NCBI GenBank assembly: GCA_002798295.1 | Contig: NWQT01000015.1 | Coordinates: forward strand, 26,531-90,530 | DNA from: Lysobacteraceae bacterium NML07-0707 | GTDB taxonomy: Bacteria > Pseudomonadota > Gammaproteobacteria > Xanthomonadales > Xanthomonadaceae | Length of the DNA: 64,000 nucleotides | Direction: 5' to 3' | Part shown: positions 20,290 through 29,379 of the stretch, piece by piece | Numbering within the stretch: position 1 is the first letter of the stretch | Layout of the letters: the number at the start of each line of letters is the position of its first letter | Program-made: the position numbers and the translations under genes | The notes under the pieces: generated by a model | Database searches by the model: none | The model's input: the letters and a program-made list of their open reading frames with translations, nothing else | What the model was told of the DNA's origin: nothing

Positions 20290-20454
20290 TTAGAAGTCGA
20301 TACAACGGCCATTTTTTTCCCAATCGCCATAGCGCGTGGGCTCCAAACCGTCCCTGCCGCCAATCTCGCGCGGCAAAGTTTCGGTTTTTTGCTCCACTTC
20401 CACAGCCTCTGCGGCCTGCTCGGCTGCAGTATCGGCAACGTCTTGGCCTATCAT
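20290..20454 (-). CDS. SDHAF4-like (DUF1674) small protein
   Basis: I found this 54-codon gene by reading the minus strand upstream of sdhC. It starts ATG at 20454 with a purine-rich AAAGAGAAG directly before it and ends at TAA 20290. After an acidic, alanine-rich N-terminus, the C-terminus reads EIGGRDGLEPTRYGDWEKNG and ends CIDF, essentially the DUF1674/SDHAF4 consensus (EIGG..GPEPTRYGDWE..G...DF). In mitochondria SDHAF4 binds flavinylated SdhA before it joins SdhB. Its position just before sdhCDAB, with sdhE just after, supports the same role here. Function is inference from family and location. Confidence 0.85.
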   Translation of the reverse strand: MIGQDVADTAAEQAAEAVEVEQKTETLPREIGGRDGLEPTRYGDWEKNGRCIDF

Positions 20455-20494
20455 CTTCTCTTTCACAATTTTTTCATTTTACGGCGATGCAGCA

Positions 20495-21310
20495 ATGACA
20501 GACAAGCCGCACCACACTGCAAAAGCGTTTTTTACCCTGCCGGACTACCGATTACTGGCGCTTACCGGCGCCGATGCCGTGCAATTTGCCCAGTCGCAGT
20601 TCATGAACGATGTCAGCATGTTGGCCGACGGCCAGTACCAGTGGAATGGCTGGCTGAACGCCAAAGGCCGCCTCATCGCCCTGTTTGCCCTGCTGCGACT
20701 GGATGCGCAAACGCTCTGGCTGCTGCTGCCCGATGCCGCCCCGGAAATGCTGGCTGCCGAACTTGGCCGATATGTTTTCCGCAGCAAGGTCAAGCTCACG
20801 CCACGCGCGGATTTGCATGTCAGCGGCCAGCCCTGCGCGGAAGAAAACAACAGCCGGCAATTGCAAATGCGTGATGGCGACGTACTGCTGCCCTGGCCGG
20901 GAGCGCGGAAAATCGCCATCAGCGCACACACCAGCCCGCCCGATGAAGCGGCATATGCCACCTGGCGTGCAGCCGACCTTGAGGCCGGGATTCCCAGGCT
21001 TGACCCGCAACAAGCGCCCAAGTGGACGCCACAGCAGCTTTCGCTGCAACGCCTTGCCGCCTACAGCGTCAAGAAGGGCTGCTATCCCGGGCAGGAAATC
21101 GTGGCGCGCACGCACTTCTTGGGGCAGGCCAAGCGCGGCCTGGTGCTGTTGCGTACCCTTACGCCTGCGGCAAGCGGCGATACCCTGATGCAGGCCGAGC
21201 GCAGCGTTGGCGAGATAGTCTCCACTGCGGGCACGCTGGCGCTGGCGGTCTTGCCCGATGATGCACAGGCACTCACCCTGAACGGCCAGACCGTGGAGTT
21301 GTTGTCATGA
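20495..21310 (+). CDS. ygfZ: Folate-binding protein YgfZ (Fe-S cluster assembly/repair)
   Basis: 271-residue GcvT-like tetrahydrofolate-binding protein that supports certain Fe-S enzymes. The diagnostic motif KKGCYPGQEIVARTHFLGQAKRG, with the invariant cysteine, lies at about residues 192-214. The chosen start (MTDKPHHTAKAFFTLPDYRLL) matches the family; the open frame to 20336 is low-complexity and covers the oppositely oriented SDHAF4-like gene. It overlaps yggS as ATGA. Divergent from the sdh cluster, which makes Fe-S-dependent SDH a sensible neighbour. Confidence 0.93.
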   Translation: MTDKPHHTAKAFFTLPDYRLLALTGADAVQFAQSQFMNDVSMLADGQYQWNGWLNAKGRLIALFALLRLDAQTLWLLLPDAAPEMLAAELGRYVFRSKVKLTPRADLHVSGQPCAEENNSRQLQMRDGDVLLPWPGARKIAISAHTSPPDEAAYATWRAADLEAGIPRLDPQQAPKWTPQQLSLQRLAAYSVKKGCYPGQEIVARTHFLGQAKRGLVLLRTLTPAASGDTLMQAERSVGEIVSTAGTLALAVLPDDAQALTLNGQTVELLS

Positions 21311-22041
21311 CCACACTGAATTTGGACACCCTGCGCCAGAATATCGCCACCGTGCGTGCCCGTATCGAGGCGGCCTGTGCAGCCTGCAGTCGCAATACCG
21401 ATGAAGTCCGACTGCTGCCGGTCAGCAAAACCCACCCGCCGGAAGTGCTGCGGCTGGCGCATCAAGCCGGCATCAACGAATTTGGCGAAAACAAGGTGCA
21501 GGAAGCCCGGCAAAAGGCCGAAGCGCTGGCCGACCTGCCGCTGCGCTGGTCAGTGATTGGCCATCTGCAAAGCAACAAGGCCAAATATGTGGCGCGTTTT
21601 GCGCATGAATTTCAGGCACTGGATTCCATCGAACTTGCCGAAGCACTGGACAGGCGCCTGCAAATCGAAGGCCGGGCACTGGATGTATTCATCCAGGTCA
21701 ATACCTCCAGCGAACCGCAGAAATTCGGCATCGCCCCCGAGGCGGCACGCGATTTCTTGCGGCAAATGCCCATTTTTTCCAGCCTGCGTGTCAAGGGCCT
21801 GATGACGCTTGCCATCTTCGATGCCGATGAAGCCCGCGTGCGCCAATGTTTCATCCGCCTGCGCCAGCTGCGCGATGCACTGCGCCAGGAACTGCCCGAT
21901 GGCATCGGCCTGGATGCGCTTTCCATGGGCATGTCCGGGGATTTCCCCATCGCCATCGAGGAAGGCGCTACCGTGGTGCGCGTGGGACAGGCCATCTTCG
22001 GCGCCCGCCCTACCCCGGACAGCCATTACTGGCCAAGCTGA
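21307..22041 (+). CDS. yggS: YggS-family pyridoxal-phosphate homeostasis protein
   Basis: 244-residue PLP-binding single-domain TIM barrel, no known enzymatic activity, involved in vitamin B6 and amino-acid balance. The PLP lysine is in LLPVSKTHPP (about residue 40), followed by FGENKVQEA, WSVIGHLQSNK and near the end LSMGMSGDFPIAIEEGATVVRVGQAIFG, all hallmarks. Start overlaps the ygfZ stop. Confidence 0.95.
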   Translation: MTTLNLDTLRQNIATVRARIEAACAACSRNTDEVRLLPVSKTHPPEVLRLAHQAGINEFGENKVQEARQKAEALADLPLRWSVIGHLQSNKAKYVARFAHEFQALDSIELAEALDRRLQIEGRALDVFIQVNTSSEPQKFGIAPEAARDFLRQMPIFSSLRVKGLMTLAIFDADEARVRQCFIRLRQLRDALRQELPDGIGLDALSMGMSGDFPIAIEEGATVVRVGQAIFGARPTPDSHYWPS

Positions 22042-22072
22042 ATTCAGACCAATATCGGTGATAATGCCCGCC

Positions 22073-22858
22073 ATGACAGTCACTATCAAAACCCCCGAAG
22101 AAATCGAAAAGATGCGCGAAGCCGGCCGTCTGGCCGCCGAAGTGCTGGATCTGATGAGCGAATACGTTCGCCCCGGCATCAGCACCGAGGAGCTGGATCG
22201 CATCGCCAACGAGCATATTGTCAAGGTGCAAAAAACCATTCCGGCCAATGTCGGTTATCGCGGTTTCCCCAAGACCCTGTGCACCTCGGTCAACAATGTC
22301 ATCTGCCACGGCATTCCCAGCGAGTCGAAAGTGCTCAAGGACGGCGATATCGTCAATATCGATGTCACCGTTATCAAGGATGGCTGGCATGGCGATACCA
22401 GCCGCATGTATTACGCCGGGACGCCCTCGGTGATGGCCAAGCGTCTGGTGGATACCACTTATGAAGCGATGTGGCGCGGCATCCGCGTGGTGCGCCCTGG
22501 CGCCACCCTGGGTGATGTCGGTGAAGCCATCCAGAAGTTTGTGGAAGCGCAGCGCTTTTCGGTGGTGCGCGAATACTGCGGCCACGGTATTGGCCGGGTG
22601 TATCACGAAGACCCGCAAGTGCTGCACTATGGCCGCGCCGGTGATGGCCTGGTACTGAAGCCGGGCATGACCTTCACCATCGAGCCGATGGTCAACGAAG
22701 GCACACGCCATACGCGCCTGCTGCCCGATGGCTGGACGGTGGTCACCAAGGATCGCAAGCTCTCGGCACAGTGGGAACACATGATTGCCGTCACCGAGGA
22801 CGGTTTTGATGTGTTGACCCTTTCGGCAGGCTCACCGCCGCCGCCCGCCGTGGCGTGA
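22073..22858 (+). CDS. map: Type I methionine aminopeptidase
   Basis: Removes initiator methionine from nascent proteins. The 261 residues starting MTVTIKTPEEIEKMREAG contain all metal ligands: D in VNIDVT and HGDTSR, H in YCGHGIGR, E in FTIEPM and E in WEHMIAV. ATG nine bases earlier (22064) is the alternative start. The C-terminus overlaps the GTG start of glnD by four bases (GTGA). Confidence 0.95.
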   Translation: MTVTIKTPEEIEKMREAGRLAAEVLDLMSEYVRPGISTEELDRIANEHIVKVQKTIPANVGYRGFPKTLCTSVNNVICHGIPSESKVLKDGDIVNIDVTVIKDGWHGDTSRMYYAGTPSVMAKRLVDTTYEAMWRGIRVVRPGATLGDVGEAIQKFVEAQRFSVVREYCGHGIGRVYHEDPQVLHYGRAGDGLVLKPGMTFTIEPMVNEGTRHTRLLPDGWTVVTKDRKLSAQWEHMIAVTEDGFDVLTLSAGSPPPPAVA

Positions 22859-25449
22859 GCAAACAGGCTGGCAATCCTTGGGCGCAATCCGCCCGCAGCC
22901 GTCTGGCTGAACTGGACGCCGGGCTTGCCCGGCGCTTTGATACAGGCGAGCCTGCGCATCTGCTGACCCGCGCCCGTGCCGATGGCGTGGAAGCCTTGAT
23001 TCTTGAGGCCTGGCAGGCGCTGATAGCAGCTGATGCCGGGCTGTCCCTGCTGGCCGTCGGCGGCTTTGGCCGTCGCAGCCTGTATCCGCATTCGGATGTG
23101 GATTTGTTGATTCTGCACGATGCGCCCTTGCAGCCTGAAACCATTGAGGCCATTGCCGGCTTCATCGCCCGGCTCTGGGATGCGCATATCGAAGTCTCGC
23201 ACGCGGTGCGCAGCTTGCCGCAATGCCTTGAAGCCGCGCGCGATATCACCATCCACACTGCGCTGATGGATGCCAGATCGCTGGCGGGCGCCGAGGATGC
23301 CGCCGGGCAGCTGGCAGCGCTGCTTGCTGCCGAAAACATCTGGCCGCGCGAGGCGTATTTCCATGCCAAGCGCGAGGAGCTGCGCCAGCGACATGCGCGC
23401 TTTGACGATACCGCCGACAATCTCGAACCCAATATCAAGGAAGGCCCCGGCGGGCTGCGCGACTTGCAGACCCTGCGCTGGATGTCCACCCGCGTGCATG
23501 GCACGGGCCAGCTGGCGCAGCTTGAGACGATGAACCTGATTGGCGCCGATGAGCGCCAGACCCTGCTGCGTGCGGCCAGCCAGTTGCAGCGGCTGCGCTG
23601 GGGACTGCATCTGGTGGCGGGCAAGCGCGAGGAACGCCTGCGTTTTGACTATCAGCGCCTGCTCGCCGCCCGCCTTGCCGGGCGGGAGTCCGCCGATAAC
23701 GCCGCCGTCGAGCAGATGATGCAGGGTTTTTACCGTAGTGCGGCACTGGTATTGCGCATCAGCGAGCGATTGTTGCAGCGGCTGGAAGAGCATCTTGAAG
23801 GCGCATGCAAACGCCAGGTGCTGGATGAGCATTTCGAGCTGCGCGGGCGCTGGCTCTCGGCACGCAAGGCCGGATGGCCGCATGGCGATGCGTCCCAGAT
23901 TTTTGCCCTGTTCCAGACCTGGGCAGGACTGCCCGAAGATACTGGCCTGCATTCTGAAAGCGCGCGGGCGCTGGCGGAAAACCTGACGCTGATCCCCCCT
24001 CACGGCGAAGCCAATGCCGCGCTATGCGCGCAATTCATGCAGCTATTGCGGCAGAACCAGGCCATCACCACGCTCAAGCGCATGTCCAAACTGGGCGTGT
24101 TGGCACGCTGGATTCCGGCCTTTGCGCAAGTCACCGGACGGATGCAATTCGACCTGTTCCATGTCTATACCGTAGACCAGCACACTCTGGCCTTGCTGGG
24201 CAATTTCGCGCTGTTCCGGCGCGGTGCCGAACGGCAGCGGTTTTCACTGGCACATGAGGTTTGGCCGTTACTGGAAAAGCCGGAGCTGCTGCTCTTGGCC
24301 GGGCTTTTTCATGACATCGGCAAAGGCCGCGGCGGCGACCATTCCGAACTGGGCGCCGCCGATGCCCGTGCCTTCGGGCAGGCTGTGGGGCTTGCCGAGC
24401 ATGACACCGAGCTGGTGGCCTGGCTGGTGCAAAAGCATCTTTTGATGTCGGTCACCGCACAGAAACAGGATATTTCCGACCCGGAAGTGGTACAGCGCTT
24501 TGCCACGCTGGTGGCTCGCCGCGAGCGGCTGGACATGCTGTATCTGCTGACCTGTGCCGATATCGCCGCGACTTCGCCCAAGCTCTGGAACAGCTGGAAA
24601 GACCGGCTGCTGGCCGACCTGTACCTGGCCACCCGCAGGGCGCTGCAACGCGGGCTGGAAAACCCGCTGAACATCACCGAACACCGCAACCAGACCCATA
24701 TCTCGGCACAGGCCTGCCTGCAACTTGCTCACCCGCTCAGTGCCGAACAAGCCGGTCTATGGCTGCAAGCGCTACCCGAAGAAAGCTTCCTGCGCGGCCA
24801 GCCCGAGCAAATCGCCTGGCAGGCAGAAGTTCTGGCCGCAGCGCCTGAAGCCCCGCTGCATGTGGCCGTGCGCGCCCTGGCTGATGATGAAAGCGGCGCA
24901 CTGGAAGTATTTGTGCATGCCCCTGACCGGGACGGGCTATTTGCCGCCATTGCCGCCACACTTGACCGCGCCGGTCTTGCCATCCAGCAGGCGCGGCTTT
25001 TGAACGCCGCCAATGGCGAAGTGTTCGATATCCTGCAAGGGCTGCCGCTTGACCCGCGCCGCAAGCTCAGCGCTGCCGAAATTGAAAAGCGGCTGCTGGA
25101 GGTGCTGGCCAAGCCCGAACTTTCCACCGTGCGCGCACCACGCCGCAGCCAGCCCCGGCATTTGCGCCATTTCCGCATCCCGGTGCAAATCAGCTTTGCA
25201 CCCGCTGCAGCCGGGCAGCGCAGCCAGTTGAGCCTGGTCTGCACCGACCGTCCCGGCCTGCTTTCGGACATCACCCAGGTATTCCGGGCGCAGGGACTGC
25301 GGGTGCATGATGCCCGCATCGCCACCTTTGGCGAGCGCGCCGAAGATATTTTCCAGCTCACCAATGCCGCTGATGCGCCGCTGGATGAAGCCGCGCAAAC
25401 CCGACTTGGTGAAGCCCTCACACGCACGCTCCAGGGAGATTGCCGATAA
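22855..25449 (+). CDS. glnD: Bifunctional [protein-PII] uridylyltransferase/uridylyl-removing enzyme
   Basis: Senses glutamine and modifies PII proteins to control nitrogen metabolism. The 864 residues show a nucleotidyltransferase domain (GGFGRRSLYPHSDVDLL, about 65-85), an HD hydrolase domain (LLAGLFHDIGKGRGGDHSELG, about 480-500), and two C-terminal ACT domains (EVFVHAPDRDGLFAAI and SLVCTDRPGLLSDI). The start is GTG, tucked inside the map stop. In related genomes map-glnD is followed by dapD; here an accessory block separates them. Confidence 0.95.
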   Translation: MSKQAGNPWAQSARSRLAELDAGLARRFDTGEPAHLLTRARADGVEALILEAWQALIAADAGLSLLAVGGFGRRSLYPHSDVDLLILHDAPLQPETIEAIAGFIARLWDAHIEVSHAVRSLPQCLEAARDITIHTALMDARSLAGAEDAAGQLAALLAAENIWPREAYFHAKREELRQRHARFDDTADNLEPNIKEGPGGLRDLQTLRWMSTRVHGTGQLAQLETMNLIGADERQTLLRAASQLQRLRWGLHLVAGKREERLRFDYQRLLAARLAGRESADNAAVEQMMQGFYRSAALVLRISERLLQRLEEHLEGACKRQVLDEHFELRGRWLSARKAGWPHGDASQIFALFQTWAGLPEDTGLHSESARALAENLTLIPPHGEANAALCAQFMQLLRQNQAITTLKRMSKLGVLARWIPAFAQVTGRMQFDLFHVYTVDQHTLALLGNFALFRRGAERQRFSLAHEVWPLLEKPELLLLAGLFHDIGKGRGGDHSELGAADARAFGQAVGLAEHDTELVAWLVQKHLLMSVTAQKQDISDPEVVQRFATLVARRERLDMLYLLTCADIAATSPKLWNSWKDRLLADLYLATRRALQRGLENPLNITEHRNQTHISAQACLQLAHPLSAEQAGLWLQALPEESFLRGQPEQIAWQAEVLAAAPEAPLHVAVRALADDESGALEVFVHAPDRDGLFAAIAATLDRAGLAIQQARLLNAANGEVFDILQGLPLDPRRKLSAAEIEKRLLEVLAKPELSTVRAPRRSQPRHLRHFRIPVQISFAPAAAGQRSQLSLVCTDRPGLLSDITQVFRAQGLRVHDARIATFGERAEDIFQLTNAADAPLDEAAQTRLGEALTRTLQGDCR

Positions 25450-25678
25450 GCGCATTCGCCCCGGCGCCGCCAACCAATTCAGCTGATCGCCGGGGAGCTT
25501 GTCGATACAGGATGGGTGATGAAATATCGCTGGCCGCACAATTCATCCCGCTGCCGCCAGCAGCCTTGATTTCATGCCTGCCATGTGCGTCACGGCACTC
25601 ATCCCCTTCGGCAAGCCTCGTATAAACACGCCAACCCGGCTACCATGAACGCCTTCATTTATCCAACGCAACCAAGGC

Positions 25679-26218
25679 ATGAAGGCACAAGCCGTACTCG
25701 ATTTCTGGTTCGACCAGGCACAGCAACCGCTCTGGTTCCAAAAGAGCGCAGATTTCGATGCGCAAATCCGCGAGCGTTTTGCCGCGCTATGGCAGCAGGC
25801 GGTGTATTCGGAGCTCGATGGCTGGCGCGACACCTTGCAGGGACGGCTGGCGGAAATCATCGTGCTCGACCAGTTCTCGCGCAACCTGTTCCGCAACAGT
25901 GCCATCGCCTTTGCCCAGGACAATATGGCTGTGGCACTGGCACAAGAAGCGGTGCGTCAGCCGGGCTTTGCCGATATGGCGCCCAGCGAGCGGCATTTCA
26001 TGCTGATGCCGCTGATGCACAGCGAAAGCCGTCGCATCCACGAACAGGCCGTGACGCTGTTCGAGCGTTACACCACGCCGTATGCACTGGATTTTGAAAT
26101 CAAACACAAGCTCATCATCGACCGCTTTGGCCGCTATCCGCACCGCAATGCCGTGCTGGGGCGCGAAAGCAGCGCCGAAGAAATCGAGTTTCTCAAACAA
26201 CCGGGCTCATCGTTCTGA
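25679..26218 (+). CDS. DUF924-family protein
   Basis: 179-residue all-helical protein beginning MKAQAVLDFWFDQAQQPLWFQK, with DQFSRNLFRN, HFMLMPLMHSES and KHKLIIDRFGRYPHRNAVLGRES, the standard DUF924 landmarks. The fold is TPR-like and its function unknown. It stands alone, about 230 bp after glnD; that gap shows no gene or clear signal. No strong ribosome-binding site is visible. Confidence 0.88.
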   Translation: MKAQAVLDFWFDQAQQPLWFQKSADFDAQIRERFAALWQQAVYSELDGWRDTLQGRLAEIIVLDQFSRNLFRNSAIAFAQDNMAVALAQEAVRQPGFADMAPSERHFMLMPLMHSESRRIHEQAVTLFERYTTPYALDFEIKHKLIIDRFGRYPHRNAVLGRESSAEEIEFLKQPGSSF

Positions 26219-26256
26219 TGTCTGCGAACTGTTGAAAGAACCCTTCCCTTGCCATC

Positions 26257-26277
26257 ACCGGCCATCCCATGGCCGGT
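26257..26277. terminator. 9-bp perfect hairpin between convergent genes
   Basis: ACCGGCCAT and ATGGCCGGT with a three-base loop lie between the DUF924 gene and the selO stop. No T-run follows on either strand, so it may be a rho-assisted stop or another structural element. Confidence 0.4.
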
Positions 26278-26314
26278 ATCGCCGCTCAAGTCCCGGCCAA
26301 TATGAATAAAGCCA

Positions 26315-27811
26315 TCACGTCCCGCAAAAGGTCTGGTAGCCCGGTGTCGGCGCGTCAGGCAAGCGTTGCCAGTGGCGCTCGGCGCTGTAGTCAAACGGTT
26401 TCTGCAAGGCGGCCAGCAGGGCGTTGAAGGGCTGCATATCGCCCGCTTCGGCGGCGGCCAGCGCCGCTTCCACGCGGTGGTTGCGCGGGATGACAAACGG
26501 GTTGGCCGATTGCATCAGGGCGGCAATCTCCGCCCTGCCCTGCGCTTGTTCGGCCAGTCGCGCCTGCCAACAGGCATGCCATTGGGTGAAGGCCGGGTCG
26601 GCAAACAGCGCGTGCGTACCATCGAGATACGCGCCATCGGCATCAAGCATGTCCAGCGTCAGCCGCACAAAGGTATGGGTGTAATCGGCGGCGTGGGTCT
26701 GCATCCGCGTCAGCAGCGCTTCCAGCAGTTCGGTGTCCTGCGCTTGCGGCTGGAAAATACCGAGCTTGCGCGCCATGCCCTGCTGGTAATGCTGGTTGAA
26801 AAGCGGCGCAAACTGCCGCAGTTCCGCGTTGGCGATGTCGATGGCGGTCTTTTCATCCGCATCCAGCAAGGGCAACAGCGCCTCGGCCAGCCGCGCCAGA
26901 TTCCATTGCGCCATCGACGGCTGGTTTTCATAGCGGTAGCGGCCATCGCGGTCGATGGCGCTGAACACCGTGGCCGGGTCGTAGCCATCCATGAAGGCGC
27001 AGGGGCCGTAGTCGATGGTCAGGCCTGGGATGGACATATTGTCGGTATTCATCACGCCGTGGATGAAACCGACGGTTTGCCAGCGGGCAACCAGCGCCGC
27101 CTGCCGGGCGATGACCGCGCGCAGCAGACCCGGATAGGGATTCGCCGGGTTTTGCGCCAACACTTCGGGGAAATGCCGCTGCAAGGCGTAATCGGCCAGC
27201 GCACGCAGATTCGCCGCTTCACCACTGGCCGCAGCAAATTCAAACGTGCCCACGCGGATATGGCTTTGCGCGGTGCGCGTCAGCACCGCGCCGGGCAGCA
27301 AGCGCTCGCGGCGGATGTGCTCGCCCGTGGACACCACGGCCAGGCTGCGCGTGGTCGGGATGCCGAGTGCATGCATGGCCTCGCTGATCAGGTATTCGCG
27401 CAGCATCGGCCCCAGCGCTGCCTTGCCATCGCCGCGACGCGAATACCGCGTCGGCCCGCTGCCCTTGAGCTGGATGTCGATGCGCTGCCCATCCGGCGTG
27501 CGCTGCTCGCCCAACAGCAGCGCACGACCATCGCCCAGCATCGTGAAATGCCCGAATTGATGCCCGGCATAGGCCTGCGCAATCGGCCGCGCGCCTTGGG
27601 GAAAGCGGTTGCCGCACAACACCTCCGCCACCGCTTGCCGCTCGATAGCTGCATCCGCAGCAGGCAACAGCCCCAACTCCGCCGCCAACGCGCTATTGAA
27701 CAGCACGGTTCTGGGCCCGGAAAAATCAGCAGGCTCGACCACCGAATAGAACAGCGGCGGCAGGGTTTGGTAGGTGTGGGAAAGATGCCAGTTCAATGTG
27801 GGGGCTTTCAC
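26315..27811 (-). CDS. selO: Protein adenylyltransferase SelO (YdiU family)
   Basis: Pseudokinase-fold enzyme that AMPylates proteins under oxidative stress. The 498 residues contain QAYAGHQFGHFTMLGDGRA, QLKGSGPTRYSRRGDGKAALGPMLREY, and the catalytic-loop and metal region HGVMNTDNMSIPGLTIDYGPCAFMD; the C-terminus ends near a cysteine (FCGT), as in the family. I use GTG at 27811 (GAGAAG four bases upstream). The frame stays open to 27901, but those codons are a shadow of the decayed DUF1697 gene on the same strand, and the family protein starts at this point (LNWHLSHTYQTLPP). Confidence 0.92.
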   Translation of the reverse strand: MKAPTLNWHLSHTYQTLPPLFYSVVEPADFSGPRTVLFNSALAAELGLLPAADAAIERQAVAEVLCGNRFPQGARPIAQAYAGHQFGHFTMLGDGRALLLGEQRTPDGQRIDIQLKGSGPTRYSRRGDGKAALGPMLREYLISEAMHALGIPTTRSLAVVSTGEHIRRERLLPGAVLTRTAQSHIRVGTFEFAAASGEAANLRALADYALQRHFPEVLAQNPANPYPGLLRAVIARQAALVARWQTVGFIHGVMNTDNMSIPGLTIDYGPCAFMDGYDPATVFSAIDRDGRYRYENQPSMAQWNLARLAEALLPLLDADEKTAIDIANAELRQFAPLFNQHYQQGMARKLGIFQPQAQDTELLEALLTRMQTHAADYTHTFVRLTLDMLDADGAYLDGTHALFADPAFTQWHACWQARLAEQAQGRAEIAALMQSANPFVIPRNHRVEAALAAAEAGDMQPFNALLAALQKPFDYSAERHWQRLPDAPTPGYQTFCGT

Positions 27812-27819
27812 GGGGCTTC

Positions 27820-28132
27820 TCAAAAATCCATCATCTTGCGCAGGGTGTTGCCGTTGCGCGTGGTCAATATCTGGCGGAGTTTGTTTTCCAAAAAAACGCA
27901 TGACTTACATGGTGGGCAAATCCACCTGCAAATGCGTGCGCAAAAGCGCCTGGATGCGCTCGGCGGCGACGGCCGCATCCAGATCGGTTCGCAGCGCGAT
28001 ATTGCCACTTTGTATCCAGGTGCGCACATCGTCAAAACCGTTGCCGCCCAGCACCGCGCACACGTCCGCCATCTTCACGGCACTCTTGCCGCTGGGCATT
28101 ACCCCGCGCAGAAAGGCAACCAGATTATTCAT
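27820..28132 (-). pseudogene. Decayed DUF1697 gene
   Basis: The first 75 codons from ATG 28132 read as the DUF1697 N-terminus (LVAFLRGVMPSGKSAVKMAD, then VRTWIQSGNIAL). The frame then stops at 27905. In the next frame the sequence resumes as a recognisable DUF1697 C-terminus (ENKLRQILTTRNGNTLRKMM) ending at 27820. The family is usually about 180 residues, so roughly 80 central residues are missing. This is a deletion plus frame change, 8 bp before selO. Confidence 0.75.
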
Positions 28133-28222
28133 CCGTATATCCGACAGTGCTGTGGCAAGCCAGGATGGCCGCCCAACTCACGGCAATATGGTGGCAAAAA
28201 CACCTGCTGCAAGACGGCGCAG

Positions 28223-28852
28223 CTAGTCTGCGGTCCGGGCGAAATAGGCCAACTGGTCTTGGTGCGCCTTGATGAACGCCGGGCGGGCGCTGGCACGGGT
28301 CACGTAGTCGCGGCAGGCCGGGTAATCGGCCAGCCCGCCCAGATGGCCGACCAGGCGCAGCACGTCGCTCATGGCGATATCGGCAATCGAAAAATCCTCG
28401 CCCAGCCACTGCCGCCCGGCCAATGCCGTCTCCATGCTGTCCAAACGGCGGTCGCGCCGCTTCTCCAGCACCGCCAGCCAGCCGGGTTGGTTCTGCACCC
28501 GGTTGAAATGGAAATACACCCAGGGCAGGGTTTCCATTTCCACCGAATTGAAGGCGGCAAACAGCCAGCTGATGGCCTGCGCGCGGGTGGGCACGGCGCG
28601 TGGCAGCAGGTGTTCGCTCAACTCGCCCAGGTGCAGCAAAATGGCGCCGCTTTCAAACAGCTCGACCTCGCCATCGCGCAAAAACGGCACTTGCCCGAAG
28701 GGCTGCTGCGCCAGATGGCGGCGCGGCTCGAAGGGCACGCTGGCCACCGTATAGGGCAGTGCCGCTTCTTCCAGCGCCCAGCGGATGCGGATGTCGCGCA
28801 CAAAGCCGTGGGCAAACTCCGGCGCGCGGTCAAAGGTGAAAAGCGTCATCAT
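28223..28852 (-). CDS. Glutathione S-transferase family protein
   Basis: 209-residue cytosolic GST: an N-terminal thioredoxin-like domain (IRWALEEAALPYTVASVPF, then the cis-proline loop FGQVPFLRDGEVELFESGAIL) and an all-helical C-terminal domain with the conserved GEDFSIADIAMSDVLR (N-capping motif). ATG at 28852 has GGAG seven bases upstream; the frame is open to 28972, but the extension is unlike GSTs and would cover the repeat at 28902-28938. Substrate unknown. Confidence 0.88.
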   Translation of the reverse strand: MMTLFTFDRAPEFAHGFVRDIRIRWALEEAALPYTVASVPFEPRRHLAQQPFGQVPFLRDGEVELFESGAILLHLGELSEHLLPRAVPTRAQAISWLFAAFNSVEMETLPWVYFHFNRVQNQPGWLAVLEKRRDRRLDSMETALAGRQWLGEDFSIADIAMSDVLRLVGHLGGLADYPACRDYVTRASARPAFIKAHQDQLAYFARTAD

Positions 28853-28901
28853 GTCGCGGCTCCCAAGTGGATGCACCTGCGGCGCAAGAACGGCCATCCT
28901 G

Positions 28902-28938
28902 CCGCAAATCGCCGTGCGGCATTTGTCACGGATTGCGC
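28902..28938. repeat. 37-bp interspersed repeat, copy 1
   Basis: Identical over 37 bp to 30894-30930. It contains the inverted repeat GCCGCA / TGCGGC (28901-28906 and 28915-28920) and lies in the gap between the GST gene and the PIN gene. It has the look of a REP-type extragenic palindrome. Confidence 0.6.
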
Positions 28939-28941
28939 AGC

Positions 28942-29379
28942 TCAGCCCGCCATGCCGTGCTGCATTGCCCAAGCCTCCGGCGTCAGGATCCAGCCAGCGG
29001 GAAAAGCCTCGCGCAAGGCCAGCAGGTCGGCATCGCCAGTAATCAGCGCCTGCGCTTGGCCCACATGCGCCAGCACCAGAAATACCTGGTCTTTTTCATC
29101 CCGGCAGGCGGGCAGTTCGGGCCAAACGTCGGGGAGCTGAACCACTTGCGCATAGGGCAGAAAGTCGGCCAGCAAATCCTGTTGCTGCTGCGCGCTCAGA
29201 TTGAATTTGGGATAGGCCAGCACGCGCAGCAACTCGCTGGCCGTTGGTTTGCAGACCAGGGGGCGCAACTGCCCGCGTTGCCAGGCGTGGCGCAGCCAAG
29301 CCAGCCGCCCGTTGCTGAACAACAGGGCGGAAAGCACCACATTGGTATCGAGCACGACGCGGGGCGCGGCGCTTGTCAT
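28942..29379 (-). CDS. PIN-domain RNase toxin of a toxin-antitoxin pair
   Basis: 145 residues of the PilT-N-terminal (PIN) fold, COG1569-like. The acidic active-site residues appear in VVLDTNVVLSALL (about 9-20), a mid glutamate in SELLRVLAYPKF, DEKDQVFLVLAHV and LITGDADLLAL. The start overlaps the AbrB-type gene as ATGA, the standard antitoxin-first arrangement. Predicted to cleave RNA when free of its partner; target unknown. Confidence 0.87.
   Translation of the reverse strand: MTSAAPRVVLDTNVVLSALLFSNGRLAWLRHAWQRGQLRPLVCKPTASELLRVLAYPKFNLSAQQQQDLLADFLPYAQVVQLPDVWPELPACRDEKDQVFLVLAHVGQAQALITGDADLLALREAFPAGWILTPEAWAMQHGMAG

Noticed and set aside
26366..29140. Plus-strand open frame of 924 codons
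   Set aside because: It runs antisense through selO, the DUF1697 remnant and the GST gene. Its protein is His/Arg/Gln-rich with no family motif, the usual shadow of a GC-rich gene.
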